From Cyanophora paradoxa (Eukaryota; Glaucocystophyceae; Cyanophorales; Cyanophoraceae): a DNA stretch of 64,000 nt. Position numbers and translations under genes: made by a program. The DNA is taken from the NCBI GenBank assembly GCA_004431415.1, contig QPMI01000392.1, positions 1 through 64,000 of the forward strand, given 5' to 3'. This document shows positions 53,801-62,522 of this stretch, in pieces. The notes beneath the pieces are model-generated. The model was not told where the DNA came from. It was given only the letters and a program-made list of their open reading frames with translations, and searched no databases. The first letter of the stretch is position 1; every line of letters starts with the position of its first letter.

Positions 53801-55219
53801 GACCTCACCGCCCTGTCGCTCCCACTCCCGGCCGCTCTCGGCGGGGTAGACGGCGCGGGCGAGGCGGAGGCGGTCCGGCGGCACCTCGGGCCCGCTCGGA
53901 TCGACCGCGGCCGCCGCGGCGGCGGCCGGGTCGGTCGCGCCCGGCGCGCCGCGGCGGGGGCGCTTGGGCCCGCGGCCGCGCGGCCGACCGCCCTCTTCGC
54001 GATCGCCGGCGCCCTCTGCCCTCCGCTTGGGGGCGGCCCGGCGGGCGAGGTCGGCGCCGGCGGGGCGCGGGAGGGCCGGGAGGTCGAGGAAGACGGCCTC
54101 GGCGAGGGCGGAGCGGAGCCAGGCGTAGAAGTCGCGGTTCCAGGCGACGATGGCGGGGTCGGCCCGCGCCGTGCAGAGGTCGACGGCGTCGCCGCGGGCG
54201 GGATCGACGAGGGCGGCCCGGTCGGCGATCGCCACCGGGTAGCGCAGCGTCCAGCCGTGGTAGTGCGTGTCCTCCCGCATCCCGCAGTTCGGGTTCCACG
54301 TGCTCACGTCCACGGCCCCCGCCTCGAGCAGGGCGCCGGCGAGCGCGGGCCCGAGCTTGCGCTCCATCCAGGGCTTCACGACGGCCGCGAGGGCGTCGGC
54401 GCCGCGCCACGAGGACCGCCTCTTGTCGACCATGCCGGGCACGGCGCGCGTGCCGGCCGACCGCGAGGCCCGCTTCCAGTCGCCCGGGAAGCGGGCGCGG
54501 GCGCGGGCGAGCCTGAGCTCCCACTGGCGCAGGTCCTCGGCGTCGTAGAGGCGGGCGGCCTCGGAGCGGGCGATCAGCTCGCGCTCCATCACGACGACGT
54601 GGAACCCCTTGAGGCCGCTGAAGACGACGAGGGCGCGCAGGCCGGACGCCTCGCAGGCGGCGGCGAGGTCGTGGGCGAGGCGGGCGACGCGGGCCACGTC
54701 GGGGAGGCGGCGGCAGTACTCGCCCAGCGTGCGGGCCTCGGCCAGGACGCCGCAGAGGTACTCTTTCTTGCACTCGGCCCGCTGCGCGTCGCCCACCGCC
54801 CCCTCGCAGACCTCGGCCGGCACCTCGACGTGCACGTCGAGGTCAAAGGCGCCCAGAAAGGCGAGCTTGGCGGCGCGGCCGTCGCGCAGCCGGACGGCCG
54901 GCTGGAGGCAGACTTGGGCGACGTTGCGGGGGCGGGACGCCGACGGGGCGCCCTGCACGCCGGCGAGGGCGTCGAGGGGGACCCGCCGCCACGAGGTGCG
55001 GTAGATGGCGTCCCGGTGCGCCCCGGGGCGCCCGATCTTGACAAAGAGGGCGGCGCTGGCAGGGTCGACGTCCGAGGCGGGCGGCACCGAGGGCTGCGCG
55101 CGGGGGGGGGCGACGCCCGCCGGCGCCGCCGCCCCGTCCCTGGCGCGCTTCGGCGCGGGGACGGGCCCCGCGGCGCCCCTCGGCCCGGCGATGCAGAGCG
55201 GCCCCTCGGCAAGTTCCAT
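49736..55219 (-). CDS. Primase-helicase: archaeo-eukaryotic primase fused to UL9/OBP-type SF2 helicase
   Basis: About 1,827 residues from the ATG at 55219; the frame is open a little further up, but only to a non-ATG codon. N-terminal primase: FDLDV with Asp126 and Asp128, SGLKGFHVV at 201-209 (His207), and VDVSTW (Asp304) with a REDTHYHGW segment. A Cys4 zinc site lies at about 600-626 (CALCGDRR, CDACEE). Helicase: Walker A GGMGDGKT at about 815, ILDEGAK (motif II) at about 909, VSDADL at about 953, and QLAGRVRC (motif VI) at about 1118. This arrangement is known from large DNA virus proteins combining primase with a herpes UL9-like origin-binding helicase, so a replication role is well supported. 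Between about 50740 and 50315 the coding character moves to another frame (VYAEARIACGARWASK there) and then returns, suggesting two small compensating indels. Divergent from the RING gene. Confidence 0.88.
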
Positions 55220-55289
55220 TCCGTTCTCGCTTTTTCCCTGGCGCAGGCGAGGAATGGCGATCAACGCCCCTGCTCCCCGCGGGGCGGGC

Positions 55290-55321
55290 CCCTTTTCTTG
55301 GCGGAAACGAACGGGAATCCC
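55290..55321 (-). promoter_or_regulatory. Promoter of the primase-helicase gene
   Basis: GGGAATCCC at 55313-55321 and, on the minus strand, CCAAGAAAAGGGG at about 55290-55302 in the TATA position, about 75 bp before the ATG at 55219. The motif sits in the 374-bp region shared with the divergent RING gene. Confidence 0.65.
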
Positions 55322-55485
55322 GCGCCGCGGCCGGCCGTACCCCCGACCTCCGCGGCCGGTGCCGCTCCCCGCGCGATCCGAGCCGGCGGGGCGCGGCTCC
55401 CCGCCCGCCGCGTACCCCGGCGAGGTGCCCCGAGCCCCTCCCCTCCCCGCCCCCGTCCCCGCCCCGCACGCCCGCCGCGTCCGAC

Positions 55486-55495
55486 CATAAAAGGG
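55486..55495 (+). promoter_or_regulatory. TATA-like element of the RING gene
   Basis: CATAAAAGGG, about 100 bp before the ATG at 55593. The nearest GGGAATCCC copy (55313-55321) is about 165 bp upstream, farther than at other genes. Confidence 0.6.
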
Positions 55496-55592
55496 CGCCC
55501 CTGGGCGGGGGGTAGACGAGGAAGAGCGAGGGGTGCGCGACCGCAGTACCCCGTCCGCTCGAACTCGGTCGACGCAGGGTTCTCCCTACCCC

Positions 55593-56267
55593 ATGAGCGC
55601 CCGCGGGCACCGGGCCACCCCGTACCCCAGGCGCTTCGGCGGGGAGCGGGACCCGCTCCGCGCGCGGAGCGGGCACGGTCTGCACGAGTACGACGCGGCG
55701 CGCGGCTCCATCCGCGTGCCTCTGCCCGTGGCGCGCGGCAAGTCCTGGGTCGAGACCGAGGTCGTCGAGGCGCCGGCGGGGGGCGACCCGCGCACGGACC
55801 CCGCCGCCCTCGCCCGCTTCGTCTCCCTCGGCCACCTCGCCGCCCTCACCTGCTGGTGCATGCGGAACGCGTCGAGCGCCGAGCTGCCGGCCGGCGCGGC
55901 CGGCGCCGACGAGAGGGACCCGTGCGCGGTCTGCCTGGAGCCGCACGCGCGGCCCGTCCGCCTCGCCTGCAACCACGTCTTCTGCCTCCACTGCCTCGCC
56001 TCGCTGCCCCCCGCCGACTTTCGCTGCCCCCTCTGCCGCGCCGCCCCCGGCGCCGGCATCACCTTTCTCGCCGGCGAGCACGCGGCGCGGTGGCGGGCGG
56101 ACCCGCAGGGCTACGGGCGGCGCCTCGACGAGGGGGCGGCGGCGCTCCCCGCCTGGGCGCCGCAGGCGTTTCGCGATCGCTACCGCTCGGCCGCGTGGCT
56201 CGTCCCCCCCGAGCTGCACTCGGGCCCTCGCCCCCGGCCCGCCCCCGCGGCCGCTCACGATCAGTGA
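55593..56267 (+). CDS. RING-finger protein, probable E3 ubiquitin ligase
   Basis: 224 residues from the ATG at 55593. A C3HC4 RING is complete: C111, C114, C126, H128, C131, C134, C145 and C148 (CAVC, CNHVFCLHC, CPLC). The N-terminal 100 residues are basic then mixed, with two extra Cys near 97-99. The C-terminal part is Arg/Ala/Pro-rich. RING proteins of large DNA viruses usually recruit E2 enzymes and target host or viral proteins; the substrate is unknown. Confidence 0.85.
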   Translation: MSARGHRATPYPRRFGGERDPLRARSGHGLHEYDAARGSIRVPLPVARGKSWVETEVVEAPAGGDPRTDPAALARFVSLGHLAALTCWCMRNASSAELPAGAAGADERDPCAVCLEPHARPVRLACNHVFCLHCLASLPPADFRCPLCRAAPGAGITFLAGEHAARWRADPQGYGRRLDEGAAALPAWAPQAFRDRYRSAAWLVPPELHSGPRPRPAPAAAHDQ

Positions 56268-56309
56268 TCCTCCCATCTTCCCCCTTGCAATATTAATTGA
56301 TTGGAACGT

Positions 56310-56960
56310 GCATGTGCTCTCGGTGAGACGAGGCGAGGGCGCGGCAGGGGGCGGGGGGGGCGGGGGTACGGCCGAACCGAGCCCCGCCGCTTATGGCCCG
56401 CCTGGTCGATTCCGGCTACGGCGCCTGTACCCCTGCGCGGACCCGCGAGCTCGCGGTGAGACGAGGCGAGGGCGCGGCGGGGGGCGGGGGGGGCGGGGGT
56501 ACGGCCGAACCGAGCCCCGCCGCTTATGGCCCGCCTGGTCGATTCCGGCTACGGCGCCTGTACCCCTGGGCGGGCCCGTGAGCTCTTCGGTGAGACGAGG
56601 TGAGCGGCGGGGGGCGGGGCGAGCGGGGGGTACGGACGGACCGGGCCCACCGCTTATGGCCCGCCTGGGCAATTCCACCGATGTCCTGCGGGTCCTCGCT
56701 GAGAGGATGCGGGGGGCCAGGGGTAGTCGAAGAGGGATGGAAAAGGGCAGCGTTAGCAGGGGTACACACGCCGTAGCCGGAATCGACCAGGCCGCCCCTA
56801 CTGCGCGCCAGCTGCAGCGAGCCGAACGGGCCGCAGGGCGAGCGAGGGCGAGCGCGAGGGGCGTACGAGAATCGGAGAGGGCGCGATTGAGGGGTACACA
56901 CGCCGTAGCCGGAATCGACCAGGCCGCCCCTACTGCGAGCCAGATGCAGCGAGCCGTACG
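56310..56960. repeat. Array 5, short A-type then B-type array
   Basis: Two intact A cores in plus orientation (near 56403 and 56538) and a decayed one near 56668, then the junction with CAGCGTTAGCAGG (about 56748-56760), then two B cores in minus orientation (near 56774 and 56904). Order and orientation match array 1. No C element is visible next to it. Confidence 0.88.
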
Positions 56961-57194
56961 GGGTGCTCGCCGCGGGTGCGCGAGGCCGGGGGTGCGCGAG
57001 GGGGTCCCCCGAACGGGCCCGCTCGGGCGTGGCATCTGCCAGATCTAGAGCAGCGGGCGGCCGCCGGCCAACTCGCCACAGGCTCGGCGAGGCGTGACGC
57101 GACCTTGCGCTCGAGCTCTTTTCCCTGCGAGGGCTGGGCTTCACGTGAACGGGCCGGGAAGGATTGAGGGGGGTAGGGCGCAGCGGGCTCCGTC

Positions 57195-57266
57195 GGGAAT
57201 CCCAACCGCGGCCGGGAATCCCCCACGCTCCCGGGTCACCAAGGGAATCGTGGGTCTATAAAAGGG
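57195..57266 (+). promoter_or_regulatory. Promoter: paired GGGAATCCC plus TATAAAAGGG
   Basis: GGGAATCCC at 57195-57203 and 57214-57222, a partial third copy (AAGGGAATCG) at 57241, then TATAAAAGGG at 57257-57266, about 107 bp before the ATG at 57373. This is one of the clearest examples of the shared promoter. Confidence 0.8.
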
Positions 57267-57372
57267 TTCGCGGCCGCTCCGGTCGGCATCGAGCGTCATT
57301 CGCACTCGCGGCCTCGCACGCGCACCCGAAAGCTTACACCAGCCCAGACCTAGACCGCCCCAGCGATCGATC

Positions 57373-57984
57373 ATGAACGCCGCCAAAGTGGAGAGCCTGG
57401 TCATTCGCGCGACGGACCTGTTCGAGGACGACGAGCCAAAGCTCGTCGCCGCCGGCGCCAAACGGCCCCTCGACGCGCACGAGCGGATTTTCAGCTCTAA
57501 GCCTCTGGAGGAATGCAGCCCCAAGGAGCACCGGGAGATCCTCCGGGTCTGCGCCGACGGAGCCCGCGAAGTCGTGAACCTCGACTGCCGCGCCAGGATC
57601 GACGCGAAGCGCGCCAGAGCCGTAGACGCCATCGACCGAGCCTTCAAGTGCGCCCGTATCGAGCGATACGCCGGCACCACATCCGACAACTTCTGTAAGA
57701 AGATCAGCAATTACCAGGGGGCATGGACGGATGCGAAGAGCTTCCCCCGCCTCGAGCGGGAGATGTGGGATGGCTACGTGAACGAAGGCAGCCGGTACCG
57801 CGGGCCCCGGGCGAACAGCGGCGGGTACGCCAAGGCGGAGCTCGCGTTCCGGCTCTACCGGGAGGCGGTGCTCTGCCAGGAGCTGGAGTGGCGCAAGCCG
57901 ATCTACGAAGAGCTCGTTGCCGAGCTCGACGCGGCCCTCGCGGCCGCCCCCGCCCCCGCCCCCGCTAGCGCTCGTGACCAGTGA
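57373..57984 (+). CDS. Unknown 203-residue protein, duplicate of 59485-60114
   Basis: Starts MNAAKVESLVIRATDLFEDD. Predicted largely helical, with ARIDAKRARAVDAIDRAFK and AELAFRLYREAVLCQELEW helices and an Ala/Pro-rich tail ending SARDQ. It lacks the six residues FRKKGQ found in the second copy after YVNE. No recognised domain, signal or membrane segment. Two nearly identical copies under identical promoters suggest dosage or very recent duplication. Confidence 0.8.
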   Translation: MNAAKVESLVIRATDLFEDDEPKLVAAGAKRPLDAHERIFSSKPLEECSPKEHREILRVCADGAREVVNLDCRARIDAKRARAVDAIDRAFKCARIERYAGTTSDNFCKKISNYQGAWTDAKSFPRLEREMWDGYVNEGSRYRGPRANSGGYAKAELAFRLYREAVLCQELEWRKPIYEELVAELDAALAAAPAPAPASARDQ

Positions 57985-58310
57985 TCCTTTCCCTCTCCCT
58001 TCTTCCCCTTGGCCGTACCTGTACGCGTGGGGCCTCGCCTTTTCTCTCCAGACCCGCATGTATACGTATATGTGTGTTGCGTGAAACAAACGTTGTAACT
58101 AATTTATAAACCGACCCGTACCAGTGTGAACCATTGAACGCTATATATAGCTACGTATACCCACACTGTGTGTGAGACTCAGAGAGTGATCATGGGAGGA
58201 AATCTAGAGACGATGCGAATTCGAAGAGCAAGAACGTTAACGGGTACGCGAGCTTAGGCCGTACCCGAAATCCGGAATCGGTCACACCGCCTACAACGTA
58301 TATTTTACGT

Positions 58311-58616
58311 ATATGTACGTATACTGCCGCAGTGCAGCCGCACGCCCCGCGCGCGATACCTCTGCCTTCTGTTATGCGTACTACGCTAGCTTTCGCTAGA
58401 ATACGTTTACTAGTACGTATACGTTTACGTATGGAAGTACTGGTGCAAGCATGGGCATTGATATTCGCATGCATCCTTATGCATCGTGGCCATGGCGTGA
58501 AGCTTATATCGCCTTTGACGCAGAACCGTACATGTAATTATATCCAACCAAATGCAAGCTAATTACAAGCGTTACTGCCAAGCGCATGCATACGTATATG
58601 CGACCTCCCAATCGCC
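58311..58616. other. palindrome-rich spacer
   Basis: Contains TACGTATATGTACGTATA and ACGTATACGTTTACGTATG words and TGCCGCAGTGC at 58325-58335. No gene. Confidence 0.55.
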
Positions 58617-58979
58617 CTAGGCCTCGCACTCGGCGCGGATGCGATTGTCGTCCTCGATGAACCGCTCCCCGAGCCTCACGATCTCCTCCCACGTCACCGA
58701 CGCCGCCGCAGCTCGAATCTCCTCGGGCGAGAGGCTCCCGAGCCAAACGATGTCCGCGTTGTCGTATACGTACGCGCCGTTGTCGACGGGTGTGTCCTCA
58801 GCCTCGGACGTCGACTCGGCGCGGATGCGGTCGTCGTCCTCGATAAACCGATCAGCGAGCCTCACGATCTCTTCCCACGTGCACGTCATCGTCGCCGCCG
58901 CGCACGTTTCCTCGCCCATTGCAACCGACGTGACAGTATCGGCGCCGTTGGCTTCAATGTACGCGTACGCGTTGGACAT
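58617..58979 (-). CDS. Small protein with two TWEEIVRL-RFIEDD repeats
   Basis: 120 residues from the ATG at 58979. Residues 33-55 and 95-117 are near-identical repeats (TWEEIVRLADRFIEDDDRI and TWEEIVRLGERFIEDDNRI). The protein at 40970-41260 has one copy of the same motif. Each is probably an amphipathic acidic helix. Strong promoter upstream. No family recognised, and the two proteins define a small family within this window. Confidence 0.75.
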   Translation of the reverse strand: MSNAYAYIEANGADTVTSVAMGEETCAAATMTCTWEEIVRLADRFIEDDDRIRAESTSEAEDTPVDNGAYVYDNADIVWLGSLSPEEIRAAAASVTWEEIVRLGERFIEDDNRIRAECEA

Positions 58980-59046
58980 GTTTCCCAAACCGCTTTGTTT
59001 TGCGAAAGGGAACTGACGATGTGGTCTACGAGGCCAGGGCGGATCT

Positions 59047-59104
59047 CTTTTATAGCCCTTCTCTCTTCTGCACTGCGGCATCTCATGTGCATGCCGGGAT
59101 TCCC
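59047..59104 (-). promoter_or_regulatory. Promoter: CTATAAAAG plus GGGATTCCC
   Basis: CTATAAAAG on the minus strand (59047-59055), about 70 bp before the ATG at 58979. GGGATTCCC lies at 59096-59104. The reverse complement of TGCCGCAGTGC lies between them at 59070-59080. Confidence 0.75.
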
Positions 59105-59306
59105 GATCTCTGACCGAAAAAGATTTCTGAGACGGATTCCGTGCGTGCGCGCCCCCGTCGGTAAGGGTACACGTACACGTGTACATGTGCGCATGCACAG
59201 CCTGAGCAGGAGTGAAACAGCGCCGTACGCTGGCGATCATTCGACATTCAACGAATTGTGCACACGTGCAGACGTGTACGGCAACGCTGCAGCAGCGGGC
59301 TCCGTC

Positions 59307-59378
59307 GGGAATCCCAACCGCGGCCGGGAATCCCCCACGCTCCCGGGTCCCCAAGGGAATCGCGGGTCTATAAAAGGG
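59307..59378 (+). promoter_or_regulatory. Promoter: paired GGGAATCCC plus TATAAAAGGG (copy 2)
   Basis: GGGAATCCC at 59307-59315 and 59326-59334 and TATAAAAGGG at 59369-59378, the same spacing as in copy 1. Confidence 0.8.
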
Positions 59379-59484
59379 TTCGCGGCCGCTCCGGTCGGCA
59401 TCGAGCGTCATTCGCACTCGCGGCCTCGCACGCGCACCCGAAAGCTCACGCCAGCCCAGACCTAGACCGCCCCAGCGATCGATC

Positions 59485-60114
59485 ATGAACGCCGCCAAAG
59501 TGGAGAGCCTGGTCATTCGCGCGACGGACCTGTTCGAGGACGACGAGCCAAAGCTCGTCGCCGCCGGCGCCAAACGGCCCCTCGACGCGCACGAGCGGAT
59601 TTTCAGCTCTAAGCCTCTGGAGGAATGCAGCCCCAAGGAGCACCGGGAGATCCTCCGGGTCTGCGCCGACGGAGCCCGCGAAGTCGTGAACCTCGACTGC
59701 CGCGCCAGGATCGACGCGAAGCGCGCCAGAGCCGTAGACGCCATCGACCGAGCCTTCAAGTGCGCCCGTATCGAGCGATACGCCGGCACCACATCCGACA
59801 ACTTCTGTAAGAAGATCAGCAATTACCAGGGGGCATGGACGGATGCGAAGAGCTTCCCCCGCCTCGAGCGGGAGATGTGGGATGGCTACGTGAACGAATT
59901 CCGCAAGAAAGGCCAAGGCAGCCGGTACCGCGGGCCCCGGGCGAACAGCGGCGGGTACGCCAAGGCGGAGCTCGCGTTCCGGCTCTACCGGGAGGCGGTG
60001 CTCTGCCAGGAGCTGGAGTGGCGCAAGCCGATCTACGAAGAGCTCGTTGCCGAGCTCGACGCGGCCCTCGCGGCCGCCCCCGCCCCCGCCCCCGCTAGCG
60101 CTCGTGACCAGTGA
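59485..60114 (+). CDS. Unknown 209-residue protein, duplicate of 57373-57984
   Basis: Identical to the first copy as far as I can read, except for FRKKGQ inserted after YVNE. The insertion keeps the frame and extends a basic stretch before SRYRGPRANSGGYAK. Either copy 1 lost or copy 2 gained these 18 bases. Function unknown. Confidence 0.8.
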   Translation: MNAAKVESLVIRATDLFEDDEPKLVAAGAKRPLDAHERIFSSKPLEECSPKEHREILRVCADGAREVVNLDCRARIDAKRARAVDAIDRAFKCARIERYAGTTSDNFCKKISNYQGAWTDAKSFPRLEREMWDGYVNEFRKKGQGSRYRGPRANSGGYAKAELAFRLYREAVLCQELEWRKPIYEELVAELDAALAAAPAPAPASARDQ

Positions 60115-60455
60115 TCCTTTCCCTCTCCCTTCTTCCCCTTGGCCGTACCTGTACGCGTGGGGCCTCGCCTTTTCTCTCCAGACCCGCATGTATACGTATA
60201 TGTGTGTTGCGTGAAATAAACGTTGTAACTAATTTATAAACCGACCCGTACCAGTGTGAACCATTGAACGCTATATATAGCTACGTATGCCCACACTGTG
60301 TGTGAGACTCAGAGAGTGATCATGGGAGGAAATCTAGAGGCGATGCGAATTCGAAGAGCAAGAACGTTAACTTAGTAACGTTAACACGGGTACGCGAGCT
60401 TAGGCCGTACCCGGATCCGGAGTCGGTCACACCGCGGCCGCCTACAACGTATATA

Positions 60456-60919
60456 GCCAGTAAACGTCGTAACAGGCGGGGACGCGCCCGCAATCTCCCC
60501 AAAGAGGCTCCCGACCAGGCTAGCCTATATATAGCTAGTAGCGTGCAGGCGCCCGCACACCGCGGCCGTATGCGTGGCGGATCGTGATCGATCGAAAGGC
60601 AATGTTTCAACTCATGATCATGATCAGTACGTATAGTGATTATTCGACAGATCATAGAGCCGCAAACATGTACACGTGCATACATACGTATACGTACGCA
60701 TGCGCATGCGAAATATCCATTTCCGATCGATGTCATGATCTCCCACGAGCGCTAGCGCGAGTTTTCGTACCGTAGCTATAGATATAGATATATATATATA
60801 GTGTGTGTGCGTATGCACGCTTAAGCTTGCGCATGCGCATGCGCATATGTATACCAACGTGTATATAAACGTATACCGCACAACGCGTACCCCTCGCGAT
60901 CACAATCAACCTTAGCTTC
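60456..60919. other. palindrome-rich AT-rich spacer
   Basis: Packed with GCATGCGCATGCGCAT, TATATATATATAG and ATGATCATGATC words. No gene or RNA recognised. Confidence 0.55.
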
Positions 60920-61954
60920 CTAATCAACGACAATGTACTCGATCTCGGCCTCTGCGGACGCGCCCGGCGCGGCGGAGCGCTCGGCGTCGGGCTCCTGCTG
61001 TCGCTTGCGCTTGCGACGCTCGGCCTTTTTCTCGAGATCGCGCACACGCCTCTCCGGATCGGGGATTTCGGCCTTCTCAACCAGCCAGCCACGGACGTCG
61101 GCGGGGTCGAAGCGCTCCCCCAGCGTCTCCGGGTCGTAGCCGGCCACGGGGAGGGCCCCGCGCGGGCGGTGATGCAGACAGCGACCGGGGACGAGGCGGT
61201 AGCGCTTGACGATCTCCGCCATGGAGAGGAGGCCCGGGCGGGCGGGGAGGCCGCGGCGGCGCTCCCGCTCCCTGACGATGGCGGCATAGTTCGTAAAGCC
61301 GGCCGCGTCGACGGCGAGGTGCGGGATGGTGGTTCCGTAGAGGCCGTACTTGACGCTGGCCTCGCGGGACTCGCCAGAGATGGCGCTGATCACGTGACCA
61401 ATGGCCACGCCGTTCGCGGTGCTCGTGTAGGGAGCGGCGCAGTCGGCGCAGACGGGCCACTTTGTGATCGGGTCGATAAACGGCGTGTCGGCCGCGGGGC
61501 TCCAGTCGCGGTGGCCGTAGAAGCACGCCTTGCAGCGCAAGGCGGCAAACGCAAAGTACGCGGCGTGGGGCCCTCCGCGCGGGGCCCTCTCCATGTTGGT
61601 GACGCCCAGCTCGAATTCCGTCGTGCACAGCTGCGCCCACGCCTGGTCGTGCTCCTTGACGATGGTGCGGAAGCGGCGGCAGAGGGATCCCAGGTACATG
61701 TTGGCGCCCTTGGCGCCCAGCATGGTGGCGATCTTTTCGCGGATGATCTCGTCGGGGAGGTCTAGAAACGACACCGACGTCGACTTTGGCGCGGCAGGCA
61801 CGATCGTGAGATCGATCTCGCGATTAATGTCGGCCTCGGCCTCGGCCGCGGGCGCCGGCGCCGGCAACGCGCCCGGGCGGCCTCCATGCGCCACCGCCGC
61901 CACGAATTCGGGCTCGAGCTCAAGTGCACGGGTCGGCATCGGCGTCAGGGTCAT
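60920..61954 (-). CDS. F-box protein with Cys-pair domain
   Basis: 344 residues from the ATG at 61954. After a Pro/Ala/Glu-rich start, residues about 60-105 form an F-box (FLDLPDEIIREKIATMLG, then LCRRFRTIVKEHDQAW). Two Cys pairs follow (CKAC, CADC), probably a zinc site. Then comes a region strongly shared with the next gene (GLPARPGLLSMAEIVKRY, AGYDPETLGERFDPAD) and a basic tail. F-box proteins bind SKP1 and bring substrates to cullin ligases; a SKP1-like protein is encoded at 38421-39365. Confidence 0.85.
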   Translation of the reverse strand: MTLTPMPTRALELEPEFVAAVAHGGRPGALPAPAPAAEAEADINREIDLTIVPAAPKSTSVSFLDLPDEIIREKIATMLGAKGANMYLGSLCRRFRTIVKEHDQAWAQLCTTEFELGVTNMERAPRGGPHAAYFAFAALRCKACFYGHRDWSPAADTPFIDPITKWPVCADCAAPYTSTANGVAIGHVISAISGESREASVKYGLYGTTIPHLAVDAAGFTNYAAIVRERERRRGLPARPGLLSMAEIVKRYRLVPGRCLHHRPRGALPVAGYDPETLGERFDPADVRGWLVEKAEIPDPERRVRDLEKKAERRKRKRQQEPDAERSAAPGASAEAEIEYIVVD

Positions 61955-62044
61955 CTAGATCTTTGGATGGATCGGGTGCGGTACCGGTGTCGCCGTCGTT
62001 TCTTTGGGTCGGCGCGCCCGAGTGACGAAATGGCGCCGCGCGAT

Positions 62045-62085
62045 CCCTTTTGTCGGCCGCCGGGTTTTTCGTGAACGGGAATCCC
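62045..62085 (-). promoter_or_regulatory. Promoter: CCGACAAAAGGG plus GGGAATCCC
   Basis: CCGACAAAAGGG on the minus strand (62045-62056) and GGGAATCCC at 62077-62085, about 90-130 bp before the ATG at 61954. Confidence 0.75.
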
Positions 62086-62089
62086 GACC

Positions 62090-62522
62090 GAGGGGCCGGG
62101 GTGCGCATGCCGGAAGGAGCATACCCCTCAGGGCCTGTGCACTTGCACGTGACGCCGCGCCCCTTCAGGTCCGCGCCCTTTAATTTCCACCCTTGGCCGC
62201 GCCGCGAGAGGTCTCGAATTCATGTTTCGCGCGCAACGTGCGCGAGCCGCTGAGCGATTTTAAATTTCCTACGTATACGCACACATATACATCGCATGTA
62301 ACGCATGTAACTTAAAGCTCAGTTTTATGTCCTTGGAACGTTAACTGATTTGATTACAAACATTATCGCTTCGCACATGGACTGACGGTCACTTTGCTGT
62401 TCCAAGCAAATCTCGTTCGATTCATGATATCGATCGGTATAGCTATCGATTATCATTTCTAGGTTTTTAGCTATTCGTATTCCACACCTGCACTGTGACA
62501 ACTGCCGCTAACCTCTTTTCGG
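62090..62522. other. spacer between the two F-box genes
   Basis: AT-rich, with ATCGATCGGTATAGCTATCGAT-like palindromic words (about 62430-62450). No gene. Confidence 0.6.

Larger units (their letters stand above)
57179..58310 (+). repeat. Direct duplication, copy 1 (about 1.1 kb)
   Basis: Nearly identical to 59291-60455, including promoter, gene and 3' flank. I see only a handful of substitutions, an 18-bp difference in the gene and a 22-bp difference in the 3' flank. Confidence 0.9.
59291..60455 (+). repeat. Direct duplication, copy 2
   Basis: Second copy of 57179-58310. It carries 18 extra bases in the gene (FRKKGQ) and about 22 extra bases after AAGAACGTTAAC near 60371. Confidence 0.9.

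Noticed and set aside
50777-56296. A plus-strand open frame of more than 1,800 codons, antisense to the primase-helicase
   Set aside because: It mirrors a strongly GC3-biased gene on the other strand, which suppresses stops. Its translation is Arg/Gly/Ala-rich with no domain and no promoter. The same applies to the 1,332-codon minus-strand frame at 49707-53705.
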